Shown: positions 8,197-17,446 of the stretch, piece by piece
Layout of the letters: every line of letters starts with the position of its first letter
How positions within the stretch are numbered: the first letter of the stretch is position 1
Source of the DNA: Moritella sp.
Lineage (GTDB): Bacteria; Pseudomonadota; Gammaproteobacteria; Enterobacterales; Moritellaceae
DNA length: 64,000 nt
NCBI RefSeq assembly: GCF_013215705.1
Contig: NZ_JABSQR010000019.1
Location: 42,255 to 106,254, forward strand
Direction: 5' to 3'
Notes under the pieces: model-generated
The model's database searches: none
What the model saw: the letters and a program-made list of their open reading frames with translations, nothing else
What the model was told of the DNA's origin: nothing
Made by a program: the position numbers and the translations under genes

Positions 8197-9213
8197 TTAT
8201 AAAATGATTTTTTGTAAATCTGCACTTTTTCGGTTAAGCATATGCGTTGATTGAATACGACGAATGGTGCCCGACTTACCACTAATAACCAAAGTTTCCG
8301 TCGTGGCAATATTACCTTTACGTTGCACACCTTCCACCAGATCGCCTTTAGTGATCCCTGTTGCGGCAAAAATTACATTATCTGTTTTCGCTAATCTATC
8401 CAATGGTAAGATCTCACCCACCACCAAACCGAGCGCCTGACAACGTGAAATTTCAATTTCACCTGCCGCGCGGTTTTCAGGAGTATCTCCTTTGACATCA
8501 TGGCGTGCTAATAATCGCGCTTGCATGTTGCCACCCATTGCCCGAATAGCCGCGGCTGAAATTACCCCTTCTGGCGCACCACCGATACAATACATCATAT
8601 CGACGTCACTATCTGGCATGCAGCACAAGATAGATGCGGCAACATCACCATCAGCTAATGCAAATACCCGTACGCCCATGGCTTGCATGGCTTTAATTTT
8701 ATTATCGTGACGAGGTTTGGCTAACGTAACAACGGTTAACTCACGAATATCTTTATTCAATACTTTAGCAACATTACGAATATTGTCTTCCAGCGATAAA
8801 CTTAAATCAATGGCGTCTTTAGCGCCTGGGCCAACCACTAATTTTTCCATATACATGTCAGGTGCTTTTAGAAATGCGCCTTGTTCACCGACAGCCAATA
8901 CGGCCACAGCATTAGATTGCCCCATTGCCGTCATCCGCGTACCTTCAATCGGATCAACGGCAATATCAACTGCGTCAGCGCCGGCTATTTGGGTGCCGAC
9001 TTTCTCACCGATATACAGCATTGGCGCTTCATCGATTTCGCCTTCACCAATAACAATTTCACCATCAATGTCGATTTTATTTAGCATCACACGCATGGCT
9101 TCAACAGCAGCTCCATCAGCAATATTCTTATCACCGCGGCCTAACCATTTATAACCAGCAAGAGCAGCGGCTTCAACAACACGCGAAAATTCAATGGCAA
9201 GTGTACGATTCAT
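8197..9213 (-). CDS. glpX: Fructose-1,6-bisphosphatase class II
   Basis: GlpX hydrolyses fructose 1,6-bisphosphate to fructose 6-phosphate in gluconeogenesis. The 338-residue product (E. coli GlpX 336) carries the metal and phosphate motifs GEIVIGEGEIDEAPMLYIGE near residue 50 and VDIAVDPIEGTR near residue 82. YCIGGAPEGVISAAAIRAMGG lies near residue 210. It is separate from any glpFK operon here, as in many marine gammaproteobacteria. It is convergent with aroH. Confidence 0.95.
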   Translation of the reverse strand: MNRTLAIEFSRVVEAAALAGYKWLGRGDKNIADGAAVEAMRVMLNKIDIDGEIVIGEGEIDEAPMLYIGEKVGTQIAGADAVDIAVDPIEGTRMTAMGQSNAVAVLAVGEQGAFLKAPDMYMEKLVVGPGAKDAIDLSLSLEDNIRNVAKVLNKDIRELTVVTLAKPRHDNKIKAMQAMGVRVFALADGDVAASILCCMPDSDVDMMYCIGGAPEGVISAAAIRAMGGNMQARLLARHDVKGDTPENRAAGEIEISRCQALGLVVGEILPLDRLAKTDNVIFAATGITKGDLVEGVQRKGNIATTETLVISGKSGTIRRIQSTHMLNRKSADLQKIIL

Positions 9214-9333
9214 CTCTTAATTCCTATATATAAATAGGTACACTTTAAAGTACCACCTACTTAATTACAATTTGAGAGTCTTAATATTTAAATCTAATAT
9301 CTAAAACTAAGCACTCCCAATACAACAGCATCA

Positions 9334-11250
9334 TTATGCGCTAATCACCACATCCGTTTGTGGAATGCAGCTACACGCTAATATCTTCTTCGCCTTTTTA
9401 CCATCATCCGTCAATGCATGGTCGGCAAGCACGCGCACTTCACCGGACTCTAACGTCACTCGGCAAACGCCACAATAACCCGCACGGCAGTTATAGGGAA
9501 TGTTGACACCATTTTTTTCAGCTTGTTCTAATAACGTGGTTTTGTTATCACCAACAAAACTGGTATCCCAACTATCCAATAAGATAGTCACTGGTTTACC
9601 TGGGGTATCAGAATGTTTATGATCGCCAAAACTCTCTTGGAACTGCTGGTCAGCAGGCACATTCAATGCCGTGAGTGCAGTCGCCATTGTCGTCATAAAG
9701 GTTTCTGGACCACAGACATACGCAGAGCGGTCGCTAATATCACGCACCACATCAGCCAACATTTGCTGATCAACACGTCCTCTTAAACCACTCCAATCGC
9801 TGTGGATACTTTCCCCCGTCAGAGTCAGTACCAAGCGCATATTGGTATGTTGACGAGTCAGTAACTGTAACTCATCAAGGGCAATCAAATCCGCAGAGGT
9901 TTTAGCACTGTAGAAGAACACGATGTCTTTATCACATTCAGTATCCGCATAATAACGCGCCATCGATAACATCGGGGTGATGCCACTCCCCGCTGACAGC
10001 AGTAATAACTTGTGCGTCGTCGCAGTAAACGCATGGAAAGCGCCACGTGGTGATGACGCCCCTAAACGACTGCCAACCGTTAAATTGTCATTCAACCAAT
10101 TCGATGCTTTACCATCAGGTACGCGTTTTACCGTAATAGCTAATAAATCAGGTCTGCTTGGTGAAGATGACAAGGTATAGTTGCGCATCACCAGATCCTG
10201 ACCAATTTTTAAATTAAGGGTAATAAATTGACCGGGTTTATAATTTAATAACGCGGCAGGTTCAACACGAAAACGAAAAGTTTTAGTATCTGGCGTTTCA
10301 TCAATAACCGCGACACAACATAGCTGTCGGGTTTCACCTTTACCCCATAAGGTTTTGGCTTGTTGCACTGCGGGGTGTTTCACTATCGCTTTGGGCGCTG
10401 ATACCACGGATTTCTGTTTAGGTCGATGGTCGGCATAAAACTTCGGCTGGTGATACTCCAATACTTCGATACTGTCGCCAAGCTTAATCTCGGCCGTATT
10501 ATGACTAATCAAATTTTGGCCGAAATCAATCCGACCATCATTATCTTTACGGAATAAATTCAATGTTTTAAGCGGTTCTTTGTCGTCAGCAAAACGGGTT
10601 TCACCAGGACTCAAGGTTGTAAAAATACAGCGCTCACAAGCTTTAACTAATTCAAATTCAGCATCACCAATTTTGATCCGTTTCCAAGTATCTTCAGCAA
10701 AAGGCTCACAACCCGTGACCACCAAATTAGTCCGAAATTGACGCATGTCTATTGCTCGCGAGGTGCTACGGTTTAGTTCATCGAGGGAGGCTTGTGAGAT
10801 TAATAACAGCGGGTAACCATCAGCAAAACCGACTTGTTTATCAACGTTAGCAACTTGGCGTGACGATTTGTCGCCAAAATAAAGTAACTGGCAGTCAACG
10901 CCCAAAAACTTAGTTAACCATCGATTCATGTCATCACTGCAGCGTTGCCCTTGAATAGCCGTCCCCCAAACAGTGACATCCGTATAATCTTGTTGCAGCT
11001 CTTTAAAGATGAAAGCAATCGGGGGCATGTGTGGCGCAGAAAGCATAATACCTTGCGCAGAAACTTCAATCTTGATGGTCGATATTTTAGGTTGAGTTCG
11101 ACCGGTAATAAAGTGTCCTTGCATGTCACTAATAATAAAGCGGCGATCATGCTCTAAGCCCATTTCACTGACTTGAGAATGCGTTAAGTTAATTGCTTTT
11201 GCCGATTTTAATGGATAAATAGCAAGTGCTGATAATTTTATTTTAGCCAC
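9334..11250 (-). CDS. MOSC domain / flavin reductase / 2Fe-2S ferredoxin fusion protein
   Basis: A 638-residue three-part protein. Residues 1-270 form a YcbX-like beta-barrel plus MOSC domain, with the conserved Cys in VKACERCIFTTLSPGE. The middle (about 305-540) is a ferredoxin-reductase module: RNYTLSSSP binds FAD and LSAGSGITPMLSMARYY binds NAD(P)H. The C-terminus (about 555-638) is a plant-type ferredoxin with CRAGYCGVCRVTLESG and a distal Cys (ILACSC). By analogy to YcbX, a molybdenum cofactor-dependent reductase of N-hydroxylated compounds with built-in NAD(P)H electron supply is plausible. The substrate is not determinable. Confidence 0.85.
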   Translation of the reverse strand: MAKIKLSALAIYPLKSAKAINLTHSQVSEMGLEHDRRFIISDMQGHFITGRTQPKISTIKIEVSAQGIMLSAPHMPPIAFIFKELQQDYTDVTVWGTAIQGQRCSDDMNRWLTKFLGVDCQLLYFGDKSSRQVANVDKQVGFADGYPLLLISQASLDELNRSTSRAIDMRQFRTNLVVTGCEPFAEDTWKRIKIGDAEFELVKACERCIFTTLSPGETRFADDKEPLKTLNLFRKDNDGRIDFGQNLISHNTAEIKLGDSIEVLEYHQPKFYADHRPKQKSVVSAPKAIVKHPAVQQAKTLWGKGETRQLCCVAVIDETPDTKTFRFRVEPAALLNYKPGQFITLNLKIGQDLVMRNYTLSSSPSRPDLLAITVKRVPDGKASNWLNDNLTVGSRLGASSPRGAFHAFTATTHKLLLLSAGSGITPMLSMARYYADTECDKDIVFFYSAKTSADLIALDELQLLTRQHTNMRLVLTLTGESIHSDWSGLRGRVDQQMLADVVRDISDRSAYVCGPETFMTTMATALTALNVPADQQFQESFGDHKHSDTPGKPVTILLDSWDTSFVGDNKTTLLEQAEKNGVNIPYNCRAGYCGVCRVTLESGEVRVLADHALTDDGKKAKKILACSCIPQTDVVISA

Positions 11251-11297
11251 GAATTAATTCCCTTACTGTAACGACGTTAACACCTTCAGATAACTGG

Positions 11298-11942
11298 TCA
11301 TATAACTGAGAGCGCAATAAAATACTGAGCAAGATAATAGCTTACAATAATAACGCCATAAGCACTATGGAACTGTTTTTTAAATCTATCGAATGCCAGG
11401 GTCGCATCTGAACACAAAAATACTAGCGCACCAATAAAAGCATAAAGACTGGCGGTATTATCCAAGCTAAAGTAACGTTCGCCACTGATCCACGCCATGA
11501 CCACGATGATACTCATATACACAAAAACAGGCACTTTCATTGCCGCTAACGATGGCCATAGTATGGTTAAATACACCATTGCTATGATGGTTAAGGGCAA
11601 GATAAGCGCCCAAGAATAACTCAGTTCAACGTGCATCGAGAACGCAATAATATACGTAAGGTGAGCTACCAAAAAACTCAATAAACCGGGAATAAATCTA
11701 TCTTTGGGTAACATAAGAAATATATCGCCCAAGGTTGAGAGCAATAAACCCAGTAAGATCAGCCAGACATAATCATTAAGTTCAGGCGCTAGATACCAAC
11801 ACAGTGCAGTGATCGCAAGTGTCGTGACGGGCTTGAATACATAGAATAACCATTTTCGGTCTTGGTAAGCACCATACAGATGCAGCAATGCACACACAGA
11901 AATAATCACAGAGCTCATCATTAACGTCGTTGTAAGTTCCAT
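11298..11942 (-). CDS. YhhN family (lysoplasmalogenase-like) membrane protein
   Basis: A 214-residue polytopic membrane protein with about seven or eight hydrophobic helices. It carries YhhN/TMEM86 family features, notably the acidic STLGDIFLMLPKDRFIPGLLSFLVAHL stretch (described here in short form: GDIFLML then FxxGLxxFxxAH) and CSDATLAFDRF. Relatives of the eukaryotic TMEM86B hydrolyse the vinyl ether of lysoplasmalogens; bacterial members are mostly uncharacterised. I chose the ATG at 11942 because GGAAGAG lies 5 nt upstream, rather than the frame's first Met 21 codons earlier. It lies 47 bp before the MOSC fusion gene on the same strand and may be co-transcribed. Confidence 0.75.
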   Translation of the reverse strand: MELTTTLMMSSVIISVCALLHLYGAYQDRKWLFYVFKPVTTLAITALCWYLAPELNDYVWLILLGLLLSTLGDIFLMLPKDRFIPGLLSFLVAHLTYIIAFSMHVELSYSWALILPLTIIAMVYLTILWPSLAAMKVPVFVYMSIIVVMAWISGERYFSLDNTASLYAFIGALVFLCSDATLAFDRFKKQFHSAYGVIIVSYYLAQYFIALSVI

Positions 11943-12150
11943 TTTGACTCTTCCATTGCATCGAATAAATACTCGATTCTGAGTCATTTCCATCATCACA
12001 TACAAGTATTAAAATGCGATATATGTGCGCGGGTTAACACTTACAAACATAACAACCTGTAATATTACTAAAATAGTAGACAGAAATTAGCGAACTAGTC
12101 TAATTTATTCACTCATAAAACTTCTCATAGCACGGATGGAGATTATCACC

Positions 12151-12297
12151 ATGGAACAGCAACAAGCATTACACAATCATCTTATCGCGATTGAAATGTA
12201 TATTTGCCATTTAGGTAAAACATTTGAAGAAGCTTGTGAAGAACTGGATCTTGATATTACTGACCAGCTTGCCCTAAAAAGCATGATGGTGGCATAG
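12151..12297 (+). CDS. Small hypothetical protein (48 residues)
   Basis: A short open frame starting ATG at 12151 with a good GGAG Shine-Dalgarno 9 nt upstream. The product begins MEQQQALHNHLIAIEMYICH and continues with acidic helical sequence (FEEACEELDLDITDQLAL). It is predicted to be a small soluble helical protein, and I recognise no family. It is isolated between a minus-strand YhhN gene and the convergent kinase gene, so it would need its own promoter. The clean ribosome site and helix-friendly composition favour a real gene, but conservation was not checked. Confidence 0.55.
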   Translation: MEQQQALHNHLIAIEMYICHLGKTFEEACEELDLDITDQLALKSMMVA

Positions 12298-12332
12298 GTA
12301 AGCCGTAAATAGCTGAAAATGCTCGGATAACG

Positions 12333-13955
12333 CTATTCTTCTGAACCGGTTTTAATTTTTTTATTGATCGGTAATACTACATCGGAGAGTGGCATTTCAA
12401 AACCGAGCACACGTACAGTCTCGTCAATTAAGGCTTGTTTGGATATCGGTTTATTAATACAGCCTTGCATCTCTGCATGTTTGCACTTCACTAAATCAAA
12501 CTTAGCCGTATCTTCAGCCAGTGCAATGATGGGGGTGTTATTATTATCACTGCTACCAGAACGCAGCACTTTCGAGGTCGCAATTTCATCAGTCCCCGGT
12601 ATCTGCATATAAATAACATCAAACTTATACTTAGGAATAAGTTCTAGTGCTTCTAAACCTGTATTTGCGGTAAATACCTGCATGTGTAGTTGCATCATCG
12701 TTTGCTGAAAGACAATCTGATTGATCTTATTATCCTCAACCAATAATACTTTTAATCCCGCTAATTTATCAACGGCGAGATCATTGCTGCCGACAATATG
12801 CTGGGTTCGTAATTGATAAGCTCGAGGTAATCTTAAATTTATTTTAAACTGTGCGCCGTCGCCTAATGTGCTGTCGACTTGTAAGCACCCATGCATCAAA
12901 TTAATGAGACGTGAACACGTCGGTAAGCTTAACCCCCCGCTTGGCAAATTATTTGATTTATGATGATAAGCCTGTTGCTTGCTATCAAATAAATCCGCCA
13001 GTTTAGTCGCTGGTATGCCGATACCAGTATCACTGATAGTAAATACCAGTTCCGCCATTTCATCCTGCTCATTCGTGCCATCAACATTTGTACAATCAAC
13101 TTTAAGCTCAACAAATCCTCTATCAGTAAATTTCAACGCATTGGCAACTAAATTTATTAAGACTTGCTGAAGACGAACAGGATCACCAATATAGAAACGA
13201 TGTAAATTCTCGTTATAATTCAAGCTAAAACGTACGCGTAAGTTATGACAGATTAATGGACGAAGCGAGGTATAAACTTGATCAAGTATGGCTAATAAGT
13301 CAAACCGTACTTTTCCTAACTCTAAATTCCCTGACTCTATTTTAGAATAATCAGCAACATCGTTAAGCACCATCTGCATGTGATTGGCTGAGTGTTTCAT
13401 TAATTTCAAATATTCCATCGACTTCATGCCTTGCTGCATTTCACACAATAACTCCGCAGTGCCTAAAATACTATTCATTGGCGTTCGAATGTCATTCGTT
13501 AAGCTCTCGACAAACTGTTGTTTTGACTTCGCCAAAAGCAATTTATTTACCTTAGGTTCAGTCATGGTTTGAAGCTGCGAATTTAATAACTCCACCACCC
13601 CATCTAACTCAATATAAGGCGAACTAAATCGTTCATAATGATGGTCATTATTCGTCGTTACCGCTTGGCATCTTTGTTGCAGAACCGCCAACGGCTGAGA
13701 AACTAATTTGTGTAGTACGAGCTTGGAGATAACCAGTGCGGCAAGTAATAGCGGTAATACCACAAGCAGTATATTGACTTTAAGCGTCGTCAATAACTCG
13801 GAGTGTAGTGGTGCGGCTTGTTGACTCAGCACTTCAATAGTAATAAATATACTGGCAATCACCGCGGCTAGCATAACGAGCAGTAGCGTTCGTATTTTGT
13901 TAAATAACGAAGATTGTAAAATGACTTTACCTGAATCAACCTTGTTTGCCCGCAT
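12333..13955 (-). CDS. Degenerate hybrid sensor histidine kinase (both phospho-acceptors missing)
   Basis: A 540-residue protein with two N-terminal membrane helices (about 22-42 and 58-80), a linker, a HisKA-like dimerisation domain (about 145-210), a HATPase domain (about 255-375) and a receiver domain (about 400-520). The H-box reads SLTNDIRTPMNSILG at 152-165, so the phospho-accepting His is Asn154. The N-box (NLVANALKF) and G1 box (ISDTGIGIP) are intact, but the G2 box is SGGLSLP. The receiver keeps the acidic pair ED (407-408), but the strand carrying the acceptor reads DVIYMQIP, two residues short, with no Asp. The protein is probably a signalling pseudokinase. No response regulator is adjacent. 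Confidence 0.85.
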   Translation of the reverse strand: MRANKVDSGKVILQSSLFNKIRTLLLVMLAAVIASIFITIEVLSQQAAPLHSELLTTLKVNILLVVLPLLLAALVISKLVLHKLVSQPLAVLQQRCQAVTTNNDHHYERFSSPYIELDGVVELLNSQLQTMTEPKVNKLLLAKSKQQFVESLTNDIRTPMNSILGTAELLCEMQQGMKSMEYLKLMKHSANHMQMVLNDVADYSKIESGNLELGKVRFDLLAILDQVYTSLRPLICHNLRVRFSLNYNENLHRFYIGDPVRLQQVLINLVANALKFTDRGFVELKVDCTNVDGTNEQDEMAELVFTISDTGIGIPATKLADLFDSKQQAYHHKSNNLPSGGLSLPTCSRLINLMHGCLQVDSTLGDGAQFKINLRLPRAYQLRTQHIVGSNDLAVDKLAGLKVLLVEDNKINQIVFQQTMMQLHMQVFTANTGLEALELIPKYKFDVIYMQIPGTDEIATSKVLRSGSSDNNNTPIIALAEDTAKFDLVKCKHAEMQGCINKPISKQALIDETVRVLGFEMPLSDVVLPINKKIKTGSEE

Positions 13956-14224
13956 AGCATATATCCTTCTCTTTCCTATTTAATAAATTTAGCCAATATT
14001 GTCAAAATTGCTGCAATAACTCCTATTTTTTCGCGAATAGCAAATCTGTAATGCGCTTTTAAAAGGGATAATCATTTATTTCTGCGAGCATGTTCCGTTT
14101 ATGCTGTACAATAGTAACGAGTGACTAGAAAATAGGCTTGGAATTTGAGCTGTGCTCCTATATAGTTCTCGCCCCTAAATAATTTCTAGCAATTATTTTT
14201 ATTCTATTTTAAGAGGTAGCTTCT

Positions 14225-15607
14225 TTGCGCTTTCAAGATTTCGGTATCGATCCACGTTTAATCAGTTCAATCGAGCATTTAGGATTTGAACAAGCAACAG
14301 AGGTGCAGGAAGCAGCTATTCCACTTATTTTAGGTGGCTGTGACATCATGGCTACATCGCAAACGGGTAGTGGTAAAACCATTGCTTATGGTCTGCCAAT
14401 ATTACAACGTATGTTAAAGCAACGTCGTTTCGAACACCGCGCGGTACGTGCAGTGATCTTAGCGCCAACGCGTGAGCTTGCGATCCAAGTACATGCAAAC
14501 ATGAAGCATTTAGGCATGAGCCTGGATTATCAAATCCAATTGATTATTGGTCGTGAATCATTTCAGCACCAAGAAAAATTACTGCGTAAAAACCCAGAAG
14601 TATTAATTGCGACACCAGGCCGTCTGCTTGATCATATCCGTGAAAAATCAATTTCACTGGAGCACTTAGAATTCTTAGTGCTGGATGAAGCTGACCGTAT
14701 GTTAGACATGGGTTTCCGTGATGACGTATCTGCTATTTCAAACAGCGCGCCAAACGTAAAACGTCAAACAATGTTGTTCTCGGCAACACTCGAGCACGTT
14801 GACGTCGCTAATATTTGTAATCAAGTATTACGTGCACCAGAACGTATCGAGATTAACCGCTCGAACGATCAACACGAGAAGATTGAGCAACGTCTATTTT
14901 TCTCTGACAACCTGACGCACAAAGAAGAACAGCTAGTTCATCTGGTTAAAAATGAAGACTATCGCCAACTGCTTATCTTCACCGCAACAAAGTTAGATAC
15001 AGAACGTCTGGCAAAACTATTAATGGATAACGATATCGATGCCACTTCGATTCACGGTGACATGTTACAAAATCAACGTAAGCGTACATTGGAAGATTTC
15101 CGTCGTGGACGTGTTGGAGTATTAGTAGCAACAGACGTTGCCGCGCGTGGTCTTGATATTCGTACATTAAGCCATGTGATCAACTTTGATTTACCGATTA
15201 ACCCTGAAGACTTTATCCACCGTACTGGTCGTACTGGTCGTGCAGGCGCAACAGGTATTGCAATCTCACTCGTAAGTCCAAAAGATTGGACTTCATTTGG
15301 GAAGATCCAAAGCTACTTAAAAGTTAAACTGCCTTGCACTATGTTAGAAGGTTTTGAAGCTAAATTTAAAGGCTTTAAACCAAAACCAGCGAAGAAACGT
15401 TTACCAGTAAGTAATAAAGGTCGTCCGGCTAAACTGGCGCGTAAAGGTGATAAAAACGCACCGAAACAAAAGCAGAATACGGCACCGAAACAAGATAAGA
15501 AACAAGGGATGCGCGATTCAATGGCAAGTGCCGTGGATGGTGGTTTCGCACCGATGAAGAGAAAGCCAAGAGCTGAAATCATCGACGATGGTCACGAAGA
15601 AGATTAA
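14225..15607 (+). CDS. DEAD-box ATP-dependent RNA helicase
   Basis: A 460-residue RNA helicase of the SrmB/RhlE-like bacterial group. Motifs in order: Q-motif region near residue 25, TSQTGSGKT (I), PTRELA (Ia), TPGR (Ib), VLDEAD (II), SATLE (III), ATDVAARGLD and HRTGRTGRAG (V and VI). The C-terminal about 90 residues are Lys/Pro-rich and basic, an RNA-binding tail. It starts with TTG at 14225 (AAGAGG about 10 nt upstream), giving MRFQDFGID. A role in ribosome assembly or cold adaptation is likely by family, but the exact paralogue cannot be assigned. It ends at a strong terminator. Confidence 0.9.
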   Translation: MRFQDFGIDPRLISSIEHLGFEQATEVQEAAIPLILGGCDIMATSQTGSGKTIAYGLPILQRMLKQRRFEHRAVRAVILAPTRELAIQVHANMKHLGMSLDYQIQLIIGRESFQHQEKLLRKNPEVLIATPGRLLDHIREKSISLEHLEFLVLDEADRMLDMGFRDDVSAISNSAPNVKRQTMLFSATLEHVDVANICNQVLRAPERIEINRSNDQHEKIEQRLFFSDNLTHKEEQLVHLVKNEDYRQLLIFTATKLDTERLAKLLMDNDIDATSIHGDMLQNQRKRTLEDFRRGRVGVLVATDVAARGLDIRTLSHVINFDLPINPEDFIHRTGRTGRAGATGIAISLVSPKDWTSFGKIQSYLKVKLPCTMLEGFEAKFKGFKPKPAKKRLPVSNKGRPAKLARKGDKNAPKQKQNTAPKQDKKQGMRDSMASAVDGGFAPMKRKPRAEIIDDGHEED

Positions 15608-15611
15608 TCCT

Positions 15612-15639
15612 AAAAACCTGCTCCCGAGCAGGTTTTTTT
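15612..15639 (+). terminator. Intrinsic terminator after the DEAD-box helicase gene
   Basis: CCTGCTC (15617-15623) pairs with GAGCAGG (15626-15632), extended by A/T pairs and followed by seven T. It is a classic Rho-independent terminator 5 bp past the stop. Confidence 0.9.
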
Positions 15640-15729
15640 ATTTATACTGGTTGTCTCTTTTTGTTTATCCAGTTTTTATAAGGCTTGTTATGAAACTGAT
15701 TAACCAATTTAGCTCATAGGAGAGCAACC

Positions 15730-16641
15730 ATGGCAGGATTAAGTTTAATCGCCCTACTCGATGATATTGCATCGGTACTGGATGATGTAGCACTGATGAC
15801 CAAAGTCGCCGCAAAGAAGACGGCTGGTGTATTAGGTGATGATCTCGCACTTAATGCTCAGCAAGTGTCAGGCGTGAGTGCTGACCGTGAACTCCCCGTT
15901 GTTTGGAAAGTGGCTAAAGGTTCTTTTAAGAACAAAGCGATCTTAGTACCTGCCGCCCTACTCATAAGCGCTATTGCACCGTGGTTAATTACCCCATTAT
16001 TACTTATCGGTGGCTTGTTTTTATGCTTTGAAGGTGCCGAGAAACTCCATCATGCTAAATCCACATCCGCTCATGAAGATAACAGCGATGATGATGCATT
16101 AGCGGGACTATCCGTTGAAGAATTTGAAGATAAAAAAGTCAAAGGCGCAATTAGAACAGACTTCATTTTGTCTGCCGAGATTATTGTTATTGCCTTGGGC
16201 ACAGTACAAATACAATCCTTAACAACCCAGTTAACCGTGGTAAGTTTAATCGCCGTATTAATGACCGTCGGTGTTTATGGTCTTGTTGGCGCGATCGTCA
16301 AAATGGATGATGTCGGTTTATATCTCGTTAATAACAGCCAAGCAAAAAGTATTAGACACTATCTCGGTAATGGGCTACTGACTTTCGCGCCAAAACTAAT
16401 GCGTTCATTAGCAGTGATCGGGACAATTGCAATGTTTCTTGTTGGCGGCAGTATTGTCATTCACAGTATTCCAGGCTCTCACGATATTATCCACACACTA
16501 CTGACGATGTTACCTGATGCATTAGCGTATAATACTATTGTGACCGGAGTGACAGCGGTGTTGATTGATGGCTTAGTGGGGTTACTGGCAGGTTTTATTG
16601 TGTTGATGGTGGTGACGGGTATAAAAAAAATAAGAACTTAA
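15730..16641 (+). CDS. DUF808 / YedI family inner-membrane protein
   Basis: A 303-residue membrane protein of the YedI (DUF808) family, starting MAGLSLIALLDDIASVLDDVA, with the family pattern KKTAGVLGDDLALNAQQV near residue 28. It has several hydrophobic segments (about 68-95, 145-160, 165-190, 220-245, 275-298) and an acidic linker near 108-130. The function is not established for the family. AGGAG precedes the ATG by 6 nt. It is a single-gene unit downstream of the helicase terminator. Confidence 0.85.
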   Translation: MAGLSLIALLDDIASVLDDVALMTKVAAKKTAGVLGDDLALNAQQVSGVSADRELPVVWKVAKGSFKNKAILVPAALLISAIAPWLITPLLLIGGLFLCFEGAEKLHHAKSTSAHEDNSDDDALAGLSVEEFEDKKVKGAIRTDFILSAEIIVIALGTVQIQSLTTQLTVVSLIAVLMTVGVYGLVGAIVKMDDVGLYLVNNSQAKSIRHYLGNGLLTFAPKLMRSLAVIGTIAMFLVGGSIVIHSIPGSHDIIHTLLTMLPDALAYNTIVTGVTAVLIDGLVGLLAGFIVLMVVTGIKKIRT

Positions 16642-16654
16642 CTACATAAACAGC

Positions 16655-16709
16655 ATGAGTAACGATAATGAGGACACCAACATACATCAGCGTCACCGTC
16701 GTTACTCAT
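16655..16709. repeat. Perfect 11-bp dyad between yedI-like gene and yaeQ
   Basis: ATGAGTAACGA (16655-16665) is mirrored by TCGTTACTCAT (16699-16709) across a 33-nt loop. It lies between two convergent genes with no T-run on either side. It may be a weak transcription end or a small repeat element. Confidence 0.5.
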
Positions 16710-16738
16710 CAGTCAATATTCGTATTAAACGTTAAGGC

Positions 16739-17275
16739 TTAACACCAAACTTCAGGTTTAATCACAATACTGGTCTCGCCAGATAACACTTGAATATCTC
16801 CATCTTGGATCATCAATTGTAGCTCCATATTACGGCTATATAACTGCGCCATTTTCTCTGCAGTTTCATCATTAATAAACTGAATAGATAAGTTATCTGC
16901 GCTGTATTTTAGCTTCTTAAACCATAATGCTGCACTGCGATCGCCATAGGTATAAATCGTCGCTTTCTGTGCCTGGTTGCTGGCTTTTTTCAGCCGTTTT
17001 TCTGATGGCTGACCTAAATCAATCCACTGCTCAATCACACCAATATCAGATTTAAACCAGATATCCGGTTCTTCATCTTCGCCTAAGCCTTTAGTAAAGC
17101 TTAAACGCGCTTCAGCATCAACATTTAGCATCCAAGCAAGTAGACGTAACATCAGACGATTATCGGTCTCAGATGGATGCTGAGCCAGCGTCAGGGGAAT
17201 ATCATTAAGATAAACATGATTATCAAGATCAACGATTGATACTTTTGCTTTTAAAATTGTTGCTGTTAATGCCAT
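16739..17275 (-). CDS. yaeQ: YaeQ family protein
   Basis: A 178-residue protein of the YaeQ family, which has a PD-(D/E)XK nuclease-like fold and no settled function; the E. coli gene was found as an RfaH-mutant suppressor. Conserved blocks include MALTATILKAKVSIVDLDNH at the start, TLAQHPSETDNRLMLRLLAW near residue 28 and IKKASNQAQ-like KKASNQAQKATIYTYG near residue 94. I placed the start at 17275, where the family begins, although the frame continues 11 codons upstream and neither start has a clear Shine-Dalgarno. It is downstream of the torA terminator and transcribed separately. Confidence 0.85.
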   Translation of the reverse strand: MALTATILKAKVSIVDLDNHVYLNDIPLTLAQHPSETDNRLMLRLLAWMLNVDAEARLSFTKGLGEDEEPDIWFKSDIGVIEQWIDLGQPSEKRLKKASNQAQKATIYTYGDRSAALWFKKLKYSADNLSIQFINDETAEKMAQLYSRNMELQLMIQDGDIQVLSGETSIVIKPEVWC

Positions 17276-17343
17276 GGACGTCACTAATAAAAGGAATATG
17301 ACAGGCATGATACACCAGTCTTTAGATCAAGAAAGCTCAGGTC

Positions 17344-17400
17344 AAAAAAAAAGCCTAATAATCGCAAATTGCTTTCACAATCTGCCAACTATTAGGCTTT
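17344..17400 (-). terminator. Terminator of the torECA operon
   Basis: On the minus strand AAAGCCTAATA (17390-17400) pairs with TATTAGGCTTT (17350-17360), followed by a run of T (17344-17350). It lies about 50 bp after the torA stop, with a long 29-nt loop. Confidence 0.8.
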
Positions 17401-17446
17401 ACCGGACCGGTTTAACGATCTATTTAATTAGTGTTTTACAACATCA

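Noticed and set aside
8717..9154. 145-codon plus-strand frame antisense to glpX
   Set aside because: It is a shadow of a well-conserved gene; composition and lack of start signals do not support it.
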